Below are positions 1 to 7,492 of a stretch of DNA of 64,000 bases, in pieces. Positions within the stretch are counted from its first letter, which is position 1. Every line of letters starts with the position of its first letter. The DNA is taken from assembly GCA_016719615.1 (NCBI GenBank), contig JADJYQ010000001.1, positions 718,501-782,500 on the forward strand, in the 5' to 3' direction. The translations under genes were made by a program, and so were the position numbers. The notes beneath the pieces were generated by a model. The model saw only the letters and a list, made by a program, of their open reading frames with translations, ran no database searches and was not told the DNA's origin. This DNA is from Saprospiraceae bacterium. GTDB lineage: Bacteria; Bacteroidota; Bacteroidia; Chitinophagales; Saprospiraceae.

Positions 1-2
1 AA

Positions 3-200
3 CCAACTGCTGAAAATAACGAGATTGTTGTAGCACTAATTGATGATTCGGCCACTGTTAAGTACTTCGAGAGAAAGGATAACTTAGTTATTCTTCGTCC
101 AAAGTCAACAGAAGCCAGACATAAACCAATAGTATTAACTGAAAATTGTATTATTCAAGGAGTAGTAGTCGCGGTGCTCCCTGGAGATCTTTATGAATAA
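3..200 (+). CDS. LexA/S24-family repressor, C-terminal fragment (5' end outside window)
   Basis: The first 65 codons are open to a TAA and read as the C-terminal half of a LexA-type S24 peptidase. The motif 'ALIDDSATVKYF' matches the segment holding the catalytic lysine of LexA self-cleavage (K20 of the fragment). It is followed by the usual 'L.P....' strand and a final 'GVVVAVLP' strand. LexA proteins repress SOS genes and cleave themselves when RecA filaments form. UmuD shares this fold, but no umuC follows and the 'DD.ATVK' wording is more LexA-like. The DNA-binding half lies outside the window. The next gene starts 17 bases downstream on the same strand, so this regulator may be co-transcribed with the defence operon; that link is inferred from spacing only. 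Confidence 0.8.
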   Translation, partial: PTAENNEIVVALIDDSATVKYFERKDNLVILRPKSTEARHKPIVLTENCIIQGVVVAVLPGDLYE

Positions 201-217
201 CTTTAAACAAGATTGAT

Positions 218-451
218 ATGGCAAAGAAAAACTTTCACAGTGTTCCTTGGGATGGAGATTGGGCGGTAAAAAAAGGAGGAGTTGAGAAACCTATTTCAAT
301 TCATCACACGCAAGTTGCGTCAGAAGCAAAAACACAAAAGCTTGCAAAACAGAATGAAACTGAAGCCGTGTATCATAATCGGAAAGGTCAGATTAAGGAT
401 AAAGACAGTTACGGCAACGATCCTTCATCAATAATTGATAAAAAACATTAA
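218..451 (+). CDS. DUF2188 domain protein
   Basis: This 77-residue basic protein matches the DUF2188 pattern: an N-terminal 'HSVPWDGDWAVKKGG' strand pair, a central helix rich in Lys/Gln ('QKLAKQNETEAVYH') and the characteristic ending 'RKGQIKDKDSYGNDP'. The family is small and widespread, and I know of no firmly established function. Its stop codon overlaps the ATG of the HNH-SAVED gene by one base (TAATG at 449-453), an arrangement that suggests translational coupling to the CBASS operon. It may be an accessory or regulatory part of that operon or simply a passenger; sequence alone cannot decide. Family assignment is fairly sure, role unknown. Confidence 0.8.
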   Translation: MAKKNFHSVPWDGDWAVKKGGVEKPISIHHTQVASEAKTQKLAKQNETEAVYHNRKGQIKDKDSYGNDPSSIIDKKH

Positions 452-1581
452 TGAGTAACAGAAAGAAAATACCAGATGATATAATGCTTAAGCTATGGGT
501 TAAATCCGGTGGAAGATGTGAATTTCCAGGATGTAACGTCATGGTTTGGCGTGATGGTTTAACTTTAAAAGAGGATAATTTCGCACACATGGCCCATATC
601 GTTGCTGCAAGTAGCAATGGGCCCCGTGGGGATGTAGTTTTATCTCCAGAGTTGCAGATTGATTATGATAATCTTTTATTGCTTTGCCAAACCCATTCAA
701 AATTAATTGATGGAAAAAACAAGAATGATTATTCAGTAGAAGATCTGGTTAAATATAAGGCTATACATGAAGATCGTATTAGGAGACAAACAGAACTTGC
801 ACCTGAACACAAGACTACTGTGGTTATTTTTCAATCACCAATTCGTGATAGACAAGTAGTAATATCGAATGCTCAGGCTTTTGCTGCTCTATACCCTCGA
901 TACCCAGCGGATGATAAAGGTATATTTTTTGATTTCTCAACTAAATCTGGTAGTGGTGATCAAAATTTTTGGAATGAATATTCTCGTGAAATTTCTGAAC
1001 AAGTTAAACATAGTCTACGTAAAGGAAACAATGGACAACGATATGAACACTTATCCATATTTGGGCTTGCTCCGATCCCTGCACTTATATGTTTAGGAAA
1101 TCAAGTCGGTAATATTATCGCATCTGACCTTTTTCAAAAACATCGAGACACGGATGATTGGAAATGGAAACAAGAACTTTTATTAGACCCCTTTGAATAT
1201 CAATATTCGTTTAATGATGGTTCCGATAAATCTAAAGTTGCACTTGTTTTGTCTTTAAGTGGTAAGATTGGTTCCAAAGAATACAGAACTATCTTGGGTA
1301 GTGAAGTACCTGTATTCGAGATCGAAGTCGAAAATGCTGGCCCCGAATTTCTTATGTATAAATCTCGCCTTGAGAAATTCAGAATGTTATACCGAAAGAC
1401 CATTAGCGATATAAGAGCCAAATACGGAGGTGAATGCGTTATTCATCTTTTTCCAGCAATTCCGTCTCCGATAGCAGTGTTATGCGGAAAAGAATTATTA
1501 CCTAAAGCTGATCCTCCAGTACTTGTATATGATTATGATAAAAATCAAGGTGGATTCCTGCCAACATTAACAATAAAATAA
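451..1581 (+). CDS. cap5: CBASS effector: HNH endonuclease fused to SAVED domain (Cap5-like)
   Basis: This 376-residue protein has two parts. Residues about 10-110 form an HNH nuclease with zinc-type cysteines C23 and C28 ('GGRCEFPGCN'), the catalytic 'HMAHIVA' (H49), 'YDNLLLLC' (N74, C79) and H82 before 'KLID'. Residues about 130-376 match the SAVED domain, which binds cyclic oligonucleotides; 'LSIFGLAPIPALICLGNQVG' and the 'ALVLSLSG' strand are typical, and 'ECVIHLFPAIPSPIAVLCG' is its conserved end. Cap5 proteins cut double-stranded DNA once the SAVED domain binds the signal made by the partner CD-NTase, killing the infected cell. The start codon overlaps the DUF2188 stop, and the CD-NTase begins 7 bases after the end. 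All key HNH residues are present, so it looks active. Confidence 0.93.
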   Translation: MSNRKKIPDDIMLKLWVKSGGRCEFPGCNVMVWRDGLTLKEDNFAHMAHIVAASSNGPRGDVVLSPELQIDYDNLLLLCQTHSKLIDGKNKNDYSVEDLVKYKAIHEDRIRRQTELAPEHKTTVVIFQSPIRDRQVVISNAQAFAALYPRYPADDKGIFFDFSTKSGSGDQNFWNEYSREISEQVKHSLRKGNNGQRYEHLSIFGLAPIPALICLGNQVGNIIASDLFQKHRDTDDWKWKQELLLDPFEYQYSFNDGSDKSKVALVLSLSGKIGSKEYRTILGSEVPVFEIEVENAGPEFLMYKSRLEKFRMLYRKTISDIRAKYGGECVIHLFPAIPSPIAVLCGKELLPKADPPVLVYDYDKNQGGFLPTLTIK

Positions 1582-1588
1582 ACTAATT

Positions 1589-2488
1589 ATGACTATAGAA
1601 AAATATTTACAAGATTTGCTTAAATCACAAGACTTAACAGAGCAACAAGAAGAAGATCTGCAAAAACACAAAAAGGAGATAACTGATTATCTTCGTAAAG
1701 AGTTTGGAAATGATCCCATTATTAAATATGCCGGATCTCGAGAAAAAGGAACTATGATCAGCGAGAGATATGACCTTGACGTAGTTTGTTATTTTCCAAG
1801 TTCAGATGATCGCTCACTAAAAGAAATCCGTGAAGACGTAGCACATCATCTTGAAGACAAATATGAACTTACTCATAAGTCTTCATCAGAAAGAATCATG
1901 GATCTAAAGGGATCTCAAGCTCCAGTTGATTTTCATATTGATGTTGTGCCTGGTCGTTTCATTGAAGACACTAAAGATGTTTTTTTACATGTTGCTTATG
2001 GTGATAAACAACGAATGCAAACAAATTTAAGAACGCATATCGACCACATTAAAGACAGCGGCTGTGTGGAAATAATTCGACTTGTGAAACTTTGGGCCCA
2101 TAGAAATGATCTTAAAATTAAGACATTTATTTTGGAGTTATTCATTGTCAAAGTTCTTACTGAATATAAGGATAAAGGCAATTTGCAGAAAAGCTTTTTA
2201 AAAGTGCTTGAAGAATTCAATGATAGATACTCTACTATTCAATTAATTGATCCCGCAAATACAAATAATGTTGTATCAAAATTAGTCAGTGATTCTGAAA
2301 AAGAATCCATTACCCAAATGGCTAAAAGGACTTACACTAAAATTGAAAACTCTGATGATTTAAGCGATTGGAAAGAAACGTTCGTTGATAATGATTCAAA
2401 TTCTTCAAGTAAGGTGGCATCTACTTCAGCTTATACAGTAGGCAGTTCTTTTCAACCAAGCAAGCCCTGGAGCAATGATTACAGATGA
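1589..2488 (+). CDS. CBASS CD-NTase (cGAS/DncV-like nucleotidyltransferase)
   Basis: This 299-residue nucleotidyltransferase should make the cyclic oligonucleotide signal that activates the HNH-SAVED effector encoded just upstream. The fold's signature is clear: 'GSREKGT' (G49-S50), then 'DLDVVCYFP' with metal-binding D62 and D64, and a third acidic residue in 'DFHIDVVPGR' (D118). The rest is the helical OAS1/cGAS-like C-terminal domain with 'EIIRLVKLWAHRNDL'. The last 35 or so residues are Ser/Asn-rich and probably disordered, ending 'WSNDYR'. Such a tail is where E1-E2 or E2-only CBASS ancillary proteins act on the enzyme. It overlaps the next gene by 14 bases. Which nucleotide it makes cannot be read from sequence; Cap5 effectors are known to sense cyclic dinucleotides. 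Confidence 0.92.
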   Translation: MTIEKYLQDLLKSQDLTEQQEEDLQKHKKEITDYLRKEFGNDPIIKYAGSREKGTMISERYDLDVVCYFPSSDDRSLKEIREDVAHHLEDKYELTHKSSSERIMDLKGSQAPVDFHIDVVPGRFIEDTKDVFLHVAYGDKQRMQTNLRTHIDHIKDSGCVEIIRLVKLWAHRNDLKIKTFILELFIVKVLTEYKDKGNLQKSFLKVLEEFNDRYSTIQLIDPANTNNVVSKLVSDSEKESITQMAKRTYTKIENSDDLSDWKETFVDNDSNSSSKVASTSAYTVGSSFQPSKPWSNDYR

Positions 2489-3173
2489 TGAAATCAAATG
2501 GATTTCAGAGTATTGCCCATCCCTAAATATTAATCAAGATCGTAGTGAGGTAAGCGGTTTAATTAATTTTCGGGCAGCCTATGATAAAGAGGGCGGGTTC
2601 ACATGGCTAATTGATGATAAGCAGATGGCTAAAGGAGAAATTCTACAAGACAGTTACGAGGTGCTTGTTAAAAAAGCGGACAAGCTAACCGAGTTACCAT
2701 CTTTACAACTAAAAATTGATGAAGGAAAGATAAATATTGGCAGACATTTTTATCCTGATGGGAAGGCATGTCTTTGTGGGCCGGCGGAAAGAGGTAAATT
2801 TATTCAATCGGGATTTTTATTTACTAAATTCTTAGAAAGACTTGTTGTTCCATTTTTGTATGAGCAAACATATTTTGATAAATATGAAAAATGGCCTTGG
2901 AACGAATATGCTCATGGTTCCGCAGGAATATTTCAGTCTTTCGCTTTTAGTGATGGGACGAAAGAAGATATTGAAGCATGTTTACAGGATTTGAGAAAGG
3001 ATAAAAATTGGCCTCGAATAAAAGCAATGCTTTCAGGGCATGAACGAGTAACTGAATCAAGTATTTGTTTTTGCAACAACCCAAAACAGATCAGAAAATG
3101 CCATCCTGATATTCTTTTTAGGATGGCTAAATTACGGTCTGCAATTCAAAAGCAAAGTATTCGATTAAATTAG
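2475..3173 (+). CDS. CBASS E2-like protein with C-terminal SEC-C zinc motif
   Basis: This 232-residue protein overlaps the CD-NTase gene by 14 bases. The centre has the layout of prokaryotic E2-like (UBC-fold) proteins: strands around 'LPSLQLKID', then 'HFYPDGKACLCGP' with H91 and the candidate catalytic cysteine at C99 or C101, followed by a helix with 'FLERLVVPFLYEQTYFDKYEKWPWNEYAHG'. The end carries a SEC-C-type zinc motif, C198-x-C200 ... C209-H210. In E2-only CBASS systems such a protein forms a conjugate with the CD-NTase C-terminus and tunes its activity, with no E1 or JAB partner. None is encoded here, which agrees. The role is inferred from context and motif; the exact nucleophile is uncertain. 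Confidence 0.82.
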   Translation: MITDDEIKWISEYCPSLNINQDRSEVSGLINFRAAYDKEGGFTWLIDDKQMAKGEILQDSYEVLVKKADKLTELPSLQLKIDEGKINIGRHFYPDGKACLCGPAERGKFIQSGFLFTKFLERLVVPFLYEQTYFDKYEKWPWNEYAHGSAGIFQSFAFSDGTKEDIEACLQDLRKDKNWPRIKAMLSGHERVTESSICFCNNPKQIRKCHPDILFRMAKLRSAIQKQSIRLN

Positions 3174-3231
3174 TCTCATTATTTGATTGCAAAATGACCT
3201 TATTATCATCATATCCTTTAAAATAACTTTT

Positions 3232-4902
3232 ATGCCCCTCAAAACTTCACCTGGATTTAAAGCAATATTTCCTAAATCGGATGATACAATTGATGATCTA
3301 ATTAAAAACATCCCGACGGCAGCATTATTAACTAATTTAGCGGTAATAAGTACACAAATACATTTTAGTCACAATGAAGTAGATATATTGCATTTGTTCT
3401 TACGAAGAATTCCTCATGATGAATTAATATCAATAAAACAAAGAATAAGTAAATTCGAAAAAGAACAGGAAACAGGAATAACATTATTCTCTGAATTTTA
3501 TATTACAGAATTTATGGTGTATGCGCTTCAATTTAGCAACGATAGGCTTGAAGACACAACGCCAGAAGAAGATTTAAAAATCTTTAAAGCATATCTTTTA
3601 ATTGTTAACAAAACACTAAAGGAATTAGATGACGTAATGCAAGGCGTGAAAGTTAATTCTGATCACTCCTTCAATAGCCTGAGTTGGCCATATATGACGA
3701 AGCAGTTTCAGTTTAATCAAAGGCCCCAAGAAATTTTTCAATCAATAAGAACCCTTGTTCTTTTAGATGAGCTAAAAAAAGATTATGATGCAAAACTTTT
3801 ATTAAATAAATTTGAAGAAGAAATCCACATGACATGTGAAGATTATGTTTATAATTTAATGAATATCGCACGTCTTAATAAAACGAGAGAAATGGATGGA
3901 TTTGATGTGAATTTGTTTTTTGTTTCTGTAAAAGAAAATATGCACCATTTTTTAAACCATTTAAGGTTGAATGTTTTAGAGATTATTAAAGAAAAGAATT
4001 ATAACAAAGATTACCTCGCAATAAAAAAATATCCTTTACTTGGTTATAAAGAATACAATTTTATTGTTTTGAATTGGAATTTTTTAAAAAACAAAATTTA
4101 TAATGGTTTCATCTTTGATATATACTACCGTGCTCAATTGAATAAGGTCTATTCAGGTTTCGAAAATTTTAAGTCCTTTATCGGGAAACGCATTTCCGAA
4201 GAGAGAATATTCATGCCAATCATGTCCGCTATTTATTCCATGAAGCATAAAGTATTTCAATTTGGAAAGGAGGATGGTCAACCTGATGCATATTTGCGAG
4301 AAAGAAATAAGATTTTTCTATTTGAATTCAAAGATAATTTAATGCCTTCGTCCATTGTAGAATCTTATGATTTTGATCAAATCAATCATGAAGTCGATAA
4401 AAAATTTGTTCAGAATGATAGAGGTAAGCCAAAAGGAGTGATGCAGTTAATAAATCAAATCCACTATTTAAATGAGACATCCTATAAATTTGACGATTTT
4501 GAAATAAAGAAATTAAAACGAAATCGGATCGAAATTTATCCAATTATAATCTATACCGACTTTTCATATTCTTTACCTGGTATAAATAATTACTTAACAG
4601 GAATATTTAAATCTAATTTGAAAATAAACAAATTTAAAGCAATACACGATCCGGTAATGCTAAATTTAAATTTTTTATTTGAATTATTACCACACTTGCA
4701 AACCACAAGATTGGATTTACTAATTGAGTCTTATATAAAATTTGTAAGGGAAGCCAAAGCTCAAGTTGAGAAAAGTCTTAATCCAAATGATTGGTTCAAA
4801 GCCAACTTGTCTTTCGAATTTGCCGTTCCATTCAAAAAGATCAAAAAAAATACAAATATTAAAGAATTCATCTCCCTACCTGAAATTTTAGGTTTAAAAT
4901 GA
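3232..4902 (+). CDS. Unrecognised protein with PD-(D/E)XK-nuclease-like motif, next to CBASS
   Basis: I do not recognise this 556-residue family. I start it at the ATG at 3232; a TTG at 3187 gives 15 extra residues that look like noncoding sequence. The first two thirds are helical, Leu/Lys/Asn-rich and without transmembrane segments. Near residues 350-370 there is a credible PD-(D/E)XK core: 'GQPDAYL' (D352), then a strand 'KIFLFEFKDN' giving E365-x-K367. A final strand-rich part contains 'IEIYPIIIYTDFSYSLPGINNYL'. It lies 58 bases after the E2-like gene on the same strand, so it could be a separate single-gene defence nuclease or a late addition to the CBASS operon. It is more AT-rich than its neighbours, which would fit transfer. 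Function unknown. Confidence 0.6.
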   Translation: MPLKTSPGFKAIFPKSDDTIDDLIKNIPTAALLTNLAVISTQIHFSHNEVDILHLFLRRIPHDELISIKQRISKFEKEQETGITLFSEFYITEFMVYALQFSNDRLEDTTPEEDLKIFKAYLLIVNKTLKELDDVMQGVKVNSDHSFNSLSWPYMTKQFQFNQRPQEIFQSIRTLVLLDELKKDYDAKLLLNKFEEEIHMTCEDYVYNLMNIARLNKTREMDGFDVNLFFVSVKENMHHFLNHLRLNVLEIIKEKNYNKDYLAIKKYPLLGYKEYNFIVLNWNFLKNKIYNGFIFDIYYRAQLNKVYSGFENFKSFIGKRISEERIFMPIMSAIYSMKHKVFQFGKEDGQPDAYLRERNKIFLFEFKDNLMPSSIVESYDFDQINHEVDKKFVQNDRGKPKGVMQLINQIHYLNETSYKFDDFEIKKLKRNRIEIYPIIIYTDFSYSLPGINNYLTGIFKSNLKINKFKAIHDPVMLNLNFLFELLPHLQTTRLDLLIESYIKFVREAKAQVEKSLNPNDWFKANLSFEFAVPFKKIKKNTNIKEFISLPEILGLK

Positions 4903-5223
4903 ATTTATAAAGTACGTATTTTGATCGGGACGCATAAGCCTATTAATCGGAATTTAGAATAGAGGCTCAAATCTTGTTAGGAATTGAGTATGCCGATTTG
5001 AACATGGAACATGCTTCTTAAAAGGAACATTGGAGAGACCTTTTCCAAAATGACGCATATAAAATGAAGATGAAATGGGATTTTGGTACTTAAAACAGAT
5101 GCAATCGTACGACCTGTTTACCACTCAACAACTTCAATGAAAATACTCTGCTTTCGATACTTATAATTAATAAATTGCTCGACATATTTCAAGTTAGCAG
5201 ATTTAACATGAAATATCAAAAGT
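4903..5223. other. Gene-free stretch between the nuclease-like gene and the integrase
   Basis: About 320 bases with stops in all frames. I see no tRNA, no convincing inverted repeat and no recognisable gene remnant. It separates two convergent genes, and being beside an integrase gene it is where an attachment site could lie. I could not find a repeat pair to support that. Confidence 0.4.
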
Positions 5224-6180
5224 TTAAAAGGATATTTTACCAATATCATCTTCCATTGCTTCTGTTTTCAAAGAACGTGCATATTTCATTGTCATGGAAA
5301 TATTTTGATGTCCCATCATTCTTTGTATTTTAAAGATGTTGACATCTGATTCTGCAAGTTTACAAGCGAAAGTGTGGCGAAACTCATGAAGATGAAACTT
5401 TACGGATTTGTCTATAATACTTTGAACCCAATGCTTTAATCCTTCTCTTGTTAAACCTCTATCTCCTCTACTAGAAACAATGAGCCATTCTGTTTTTAAA
5501 TTCTTCCTTTCTTTTAAGTAATCTTTTATATGAAGCATAAGTGTTGGATGAATTTTTAAAACTCGTGTTCTCTTTGATTTAGAAGTTTCGCCTTTTATCG
5601 TGATTTCTTTCTTTTCAATATCAACATCCTTAACATGAAGAGAAACAAATTCGCCTTTTCTTATCCCGCAAAACAAAAGAATGCTGACCATGACAGTATC
5701 TCGTCGAAGAAGCAATGTATTGTTAGAGCATCGAGTAATTGCAGAATATATTTTATTGATTTGCTCATCCTCCAATCTTCGGAAATCATCATAGTTTACT
5801 TGAGGCGCCTTAATATTCTTCAAAGGGTTCTGTTCCAAATATCCTTTTTGACATAACCATTTAAAGAAAACAATAAGTTTACTGTATTGTGTTTTTATAG
5901 TTGAGCTTTTTACTCCGGTTTTAATAGTATTTTTACCTACAATCCTTGAACGGGTTTTGATACGTTTGAAAAACAAGTTCAACATTTCTGTGTTTAGTTC
6001 GCCCGTAGTTGAAACCTCCGGCATTACTTTTGAGAATAGGCTAAACACTGCTTTGTATCCTCGGATCGTTTCTGAGCGCAAGCACATAGAAAATTGGCAC
6101 TCGTTTATATACTCATTAAAGAGTTTTTCTAGTTGAGAAACACTTGCTTCTACTATTTTTTTATTGGATATTTTATTCAT
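5224..6180 (-). CDS. Tyrosine recombinase / integrase (XerC/D-like)
   Basis: A 318-residue integrase when started at the ATG at 6180; an ATG at 6249 adds 23 aromatic residues that do not look like the usual N-terminus. Residues about 12-120 form the SAM-like core-binding domain ('LFNEYINECQF', then 'STIKTQYSKLIVFFKWLCQKG'). The catalytic domain has all expected residues: R174 in 'CGIRKGEF', K203 in 'TSKSKRTR', H265 and R268 in 'HLHEFRHTF', H291 in 'MMGHQNI' and nucleophile Y300 in 'MKYARS'. It is therefore probably active. It is divergent from the DNA-transfer ATPase gene. Next to a defence operon this points to a mobile or formerly mobile segment. Confidence 0.92.
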   Translation of the reverse strand: MNKISNKKIVEASVSQLEKLFNEYINECQFSMCLRSETIRGYKAVFSLFSKVMPEVSTTGELNTEMLNLFFKRIKTRSRIVGKNTIKTGVKSSTIKTQYSKLIVFFKWLCQKGYLEQNPLKNIKAPQVNYDDFRRLEDEQINKIYSAITRCSNNTLLLRRDTVMVSILLFCGIRKGEFVSLHVKDVDIEKKEITIKGETSKSKRTRVLKIHPTLMLHIKDYLKERKNLKTEWLIVSSRGDRGLTREGLKHWVQSIIDKSVKFHLHEFRHTFACKLAESDVNIFKIQRMMGHQNISMTMKYARSLKTEAMEDDIGKISF

Positions 6181-6295
6181 GGTTCCTTGCAATACAGTGT
6201 AATGAATCCATTGTGGAAATGAAGACAGTACAAATTGATGAATTGACATAAAATACTGTCTTTAATCTAAGTGATAAAATGACTATGATTTATGG

Positions 6296-7492
6296 ATGCA
6301 AGAAACTTTAAATAATGAAATCACCTACATTGGCCAAACATCTTACCGGAATCAGCAAAAAAATTTCGGTATTAAGCAAGCTGACCGATTGATGCATACC
6401 TATATGATTGGAAAAACAGGAACCGGCAAATCCACACTAATTGAGACAATGATTACTCAGGATATTCAAGCTGGAAGAGGATGCTGTTTACTTGACCCTC
6501 ATGGAGATCTGGTAGAGAAAGTAGTAAAAGCCATTCCGGAAAACCGGAAAGATGATTTAATTTATTTTAATATACCTGATGCTAGTTTAAAGTTGAAATA
6601 TAACCCGTTCAGAAAAGTGTCGCCAGAAAAGCGTTCTTTGGTCGCTTCCGGAATTCTTGATGTATTTTCTAAACTCTGGGATAGTGCCTGGGGGGTTAAG
6701 TTGGAGCATATCCTTAGATATGCAATTCTAACACTTCTCGATCAACCCAAAGCCACTATTGCTGACATAGTTGAAATTTTATTGAACAAAGATTTTAGGA
6801 AAGAAGCCTTAATGCATGTCAAAAGTGATAGTGTAAAGAAATTCTGGAAACGTGAATTCAATGAATATCACAAATACGACCTATTACCAGTATTGAATAA
6901 AATTGGAGGAATGTTAGTGCATCCTGTAATCAAGCGTGTATTAATTGTTAATCCAGAAGAAGTGTCATTAAGGAAAGCTATGGATGAAAAGAAAATTGTT
7001 TTGGTCAATCTCTCCAAAGGACATGTAGGAGCGGATGTCTCTCATATACTTGGTGCATTATTTATTACGTCAATTGCTTCTGCTGCTTTCAGCAGAGTTG
7101 ATACCGAAGAAGACAAGAGAGTTCCATTTATGGTCTATGTGGATGAATTTCATAACTTCACTACCTTATCTCTAATTGGTATGTTTTCCGAGCTTCGTAA
7201 GTTTAAAGTTGGAATGACAATGGCTCATCAGTATATGGCTCAGCTTGATCCAGATATTAAAAGTGCTGTACTTGGAAATGTAGGAACTATAATTTCCTTT
7301 AGAATAGGCACGGAAGATGCTATGTTGATGTCTAAAGAAATGTATCCTGAATTTGATGTGGAGGATTTTATAAACCTACCAAACTACAAGATTTATTTAA
7401 AGCTCATGATTGATGGTAAGCCGAGTAGGCCGTTTAGTGCGATTACATTATCGATAATCAGGAATTCAATCATAATAAATCAACTGTCCTAA
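6296..7492 (+). CDS. TraD/TraG-like conjugative DNA-transfer ATPase (HerA/VirD4 type)
   Basis: A 398-residue P-loop ATPase with Walker A 'GKTGTGKST' (residues 39-47), 'LLDPHGDLVEKV' just after, Walker B 'VYVDEFHNF' (D283-E284) and the late motif 'GTIISFRIGTEDA' of type IV coupling-protein-like ATPases. There are no membrane segments, so it is the soluble kind often seen beside integrases in Bacteroidota mobile islands and defence regions. Such enzymes pump or translocate DNA during transfer. No relaxase or mating-pair genes are in the window, so it is unlikely to move DNA alone. The 3' end converges on and overlaps the next minus-strand gene by 4 bases, and the last dozen residues look less conserved, so a slightly altered end is possible. 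Confidence 0.85.
   Translation: MQETLNNEITYIGQTSYRNQQKNFGIKQADRLMHTYMIGKTGTGKSTLIETMITQDIQAGRGCCLLDPHGDLVEKVVKAIPENRKDDLIYFNIPDASLKLKYNPFRKVSPEKRSLVASGILDVFSKLWDSAWGVKLEHILRYAILTLLDQPKATIADIVEILLNKDFRKEALMHVKSDSVKKFWKREFNEYHKYDLLPVLNKIGGMLVHPVIKRVLIVNPEEVSLRKAMDEKKIVLVNLSKGHVGADVSHILGALFITSIASAAFSRVDTEEDKRVPFMVYVDEFHNFTTLSLIGMFSELRKFKVGMTMAHQYMAQLDPDIKSAVLGNVGTIISFRIGTEDAMLMSKEMYPEFDVEDFINLPNYKIYLKLMIDGKPSRPFSAITLSIIRNSIIINQLS

Noticed and set aside
3187..3231. TTG start for the nuclease-like gene
   Set aside because: The added residues are a low-complexity Ile run, and an ATG lies at 3232.
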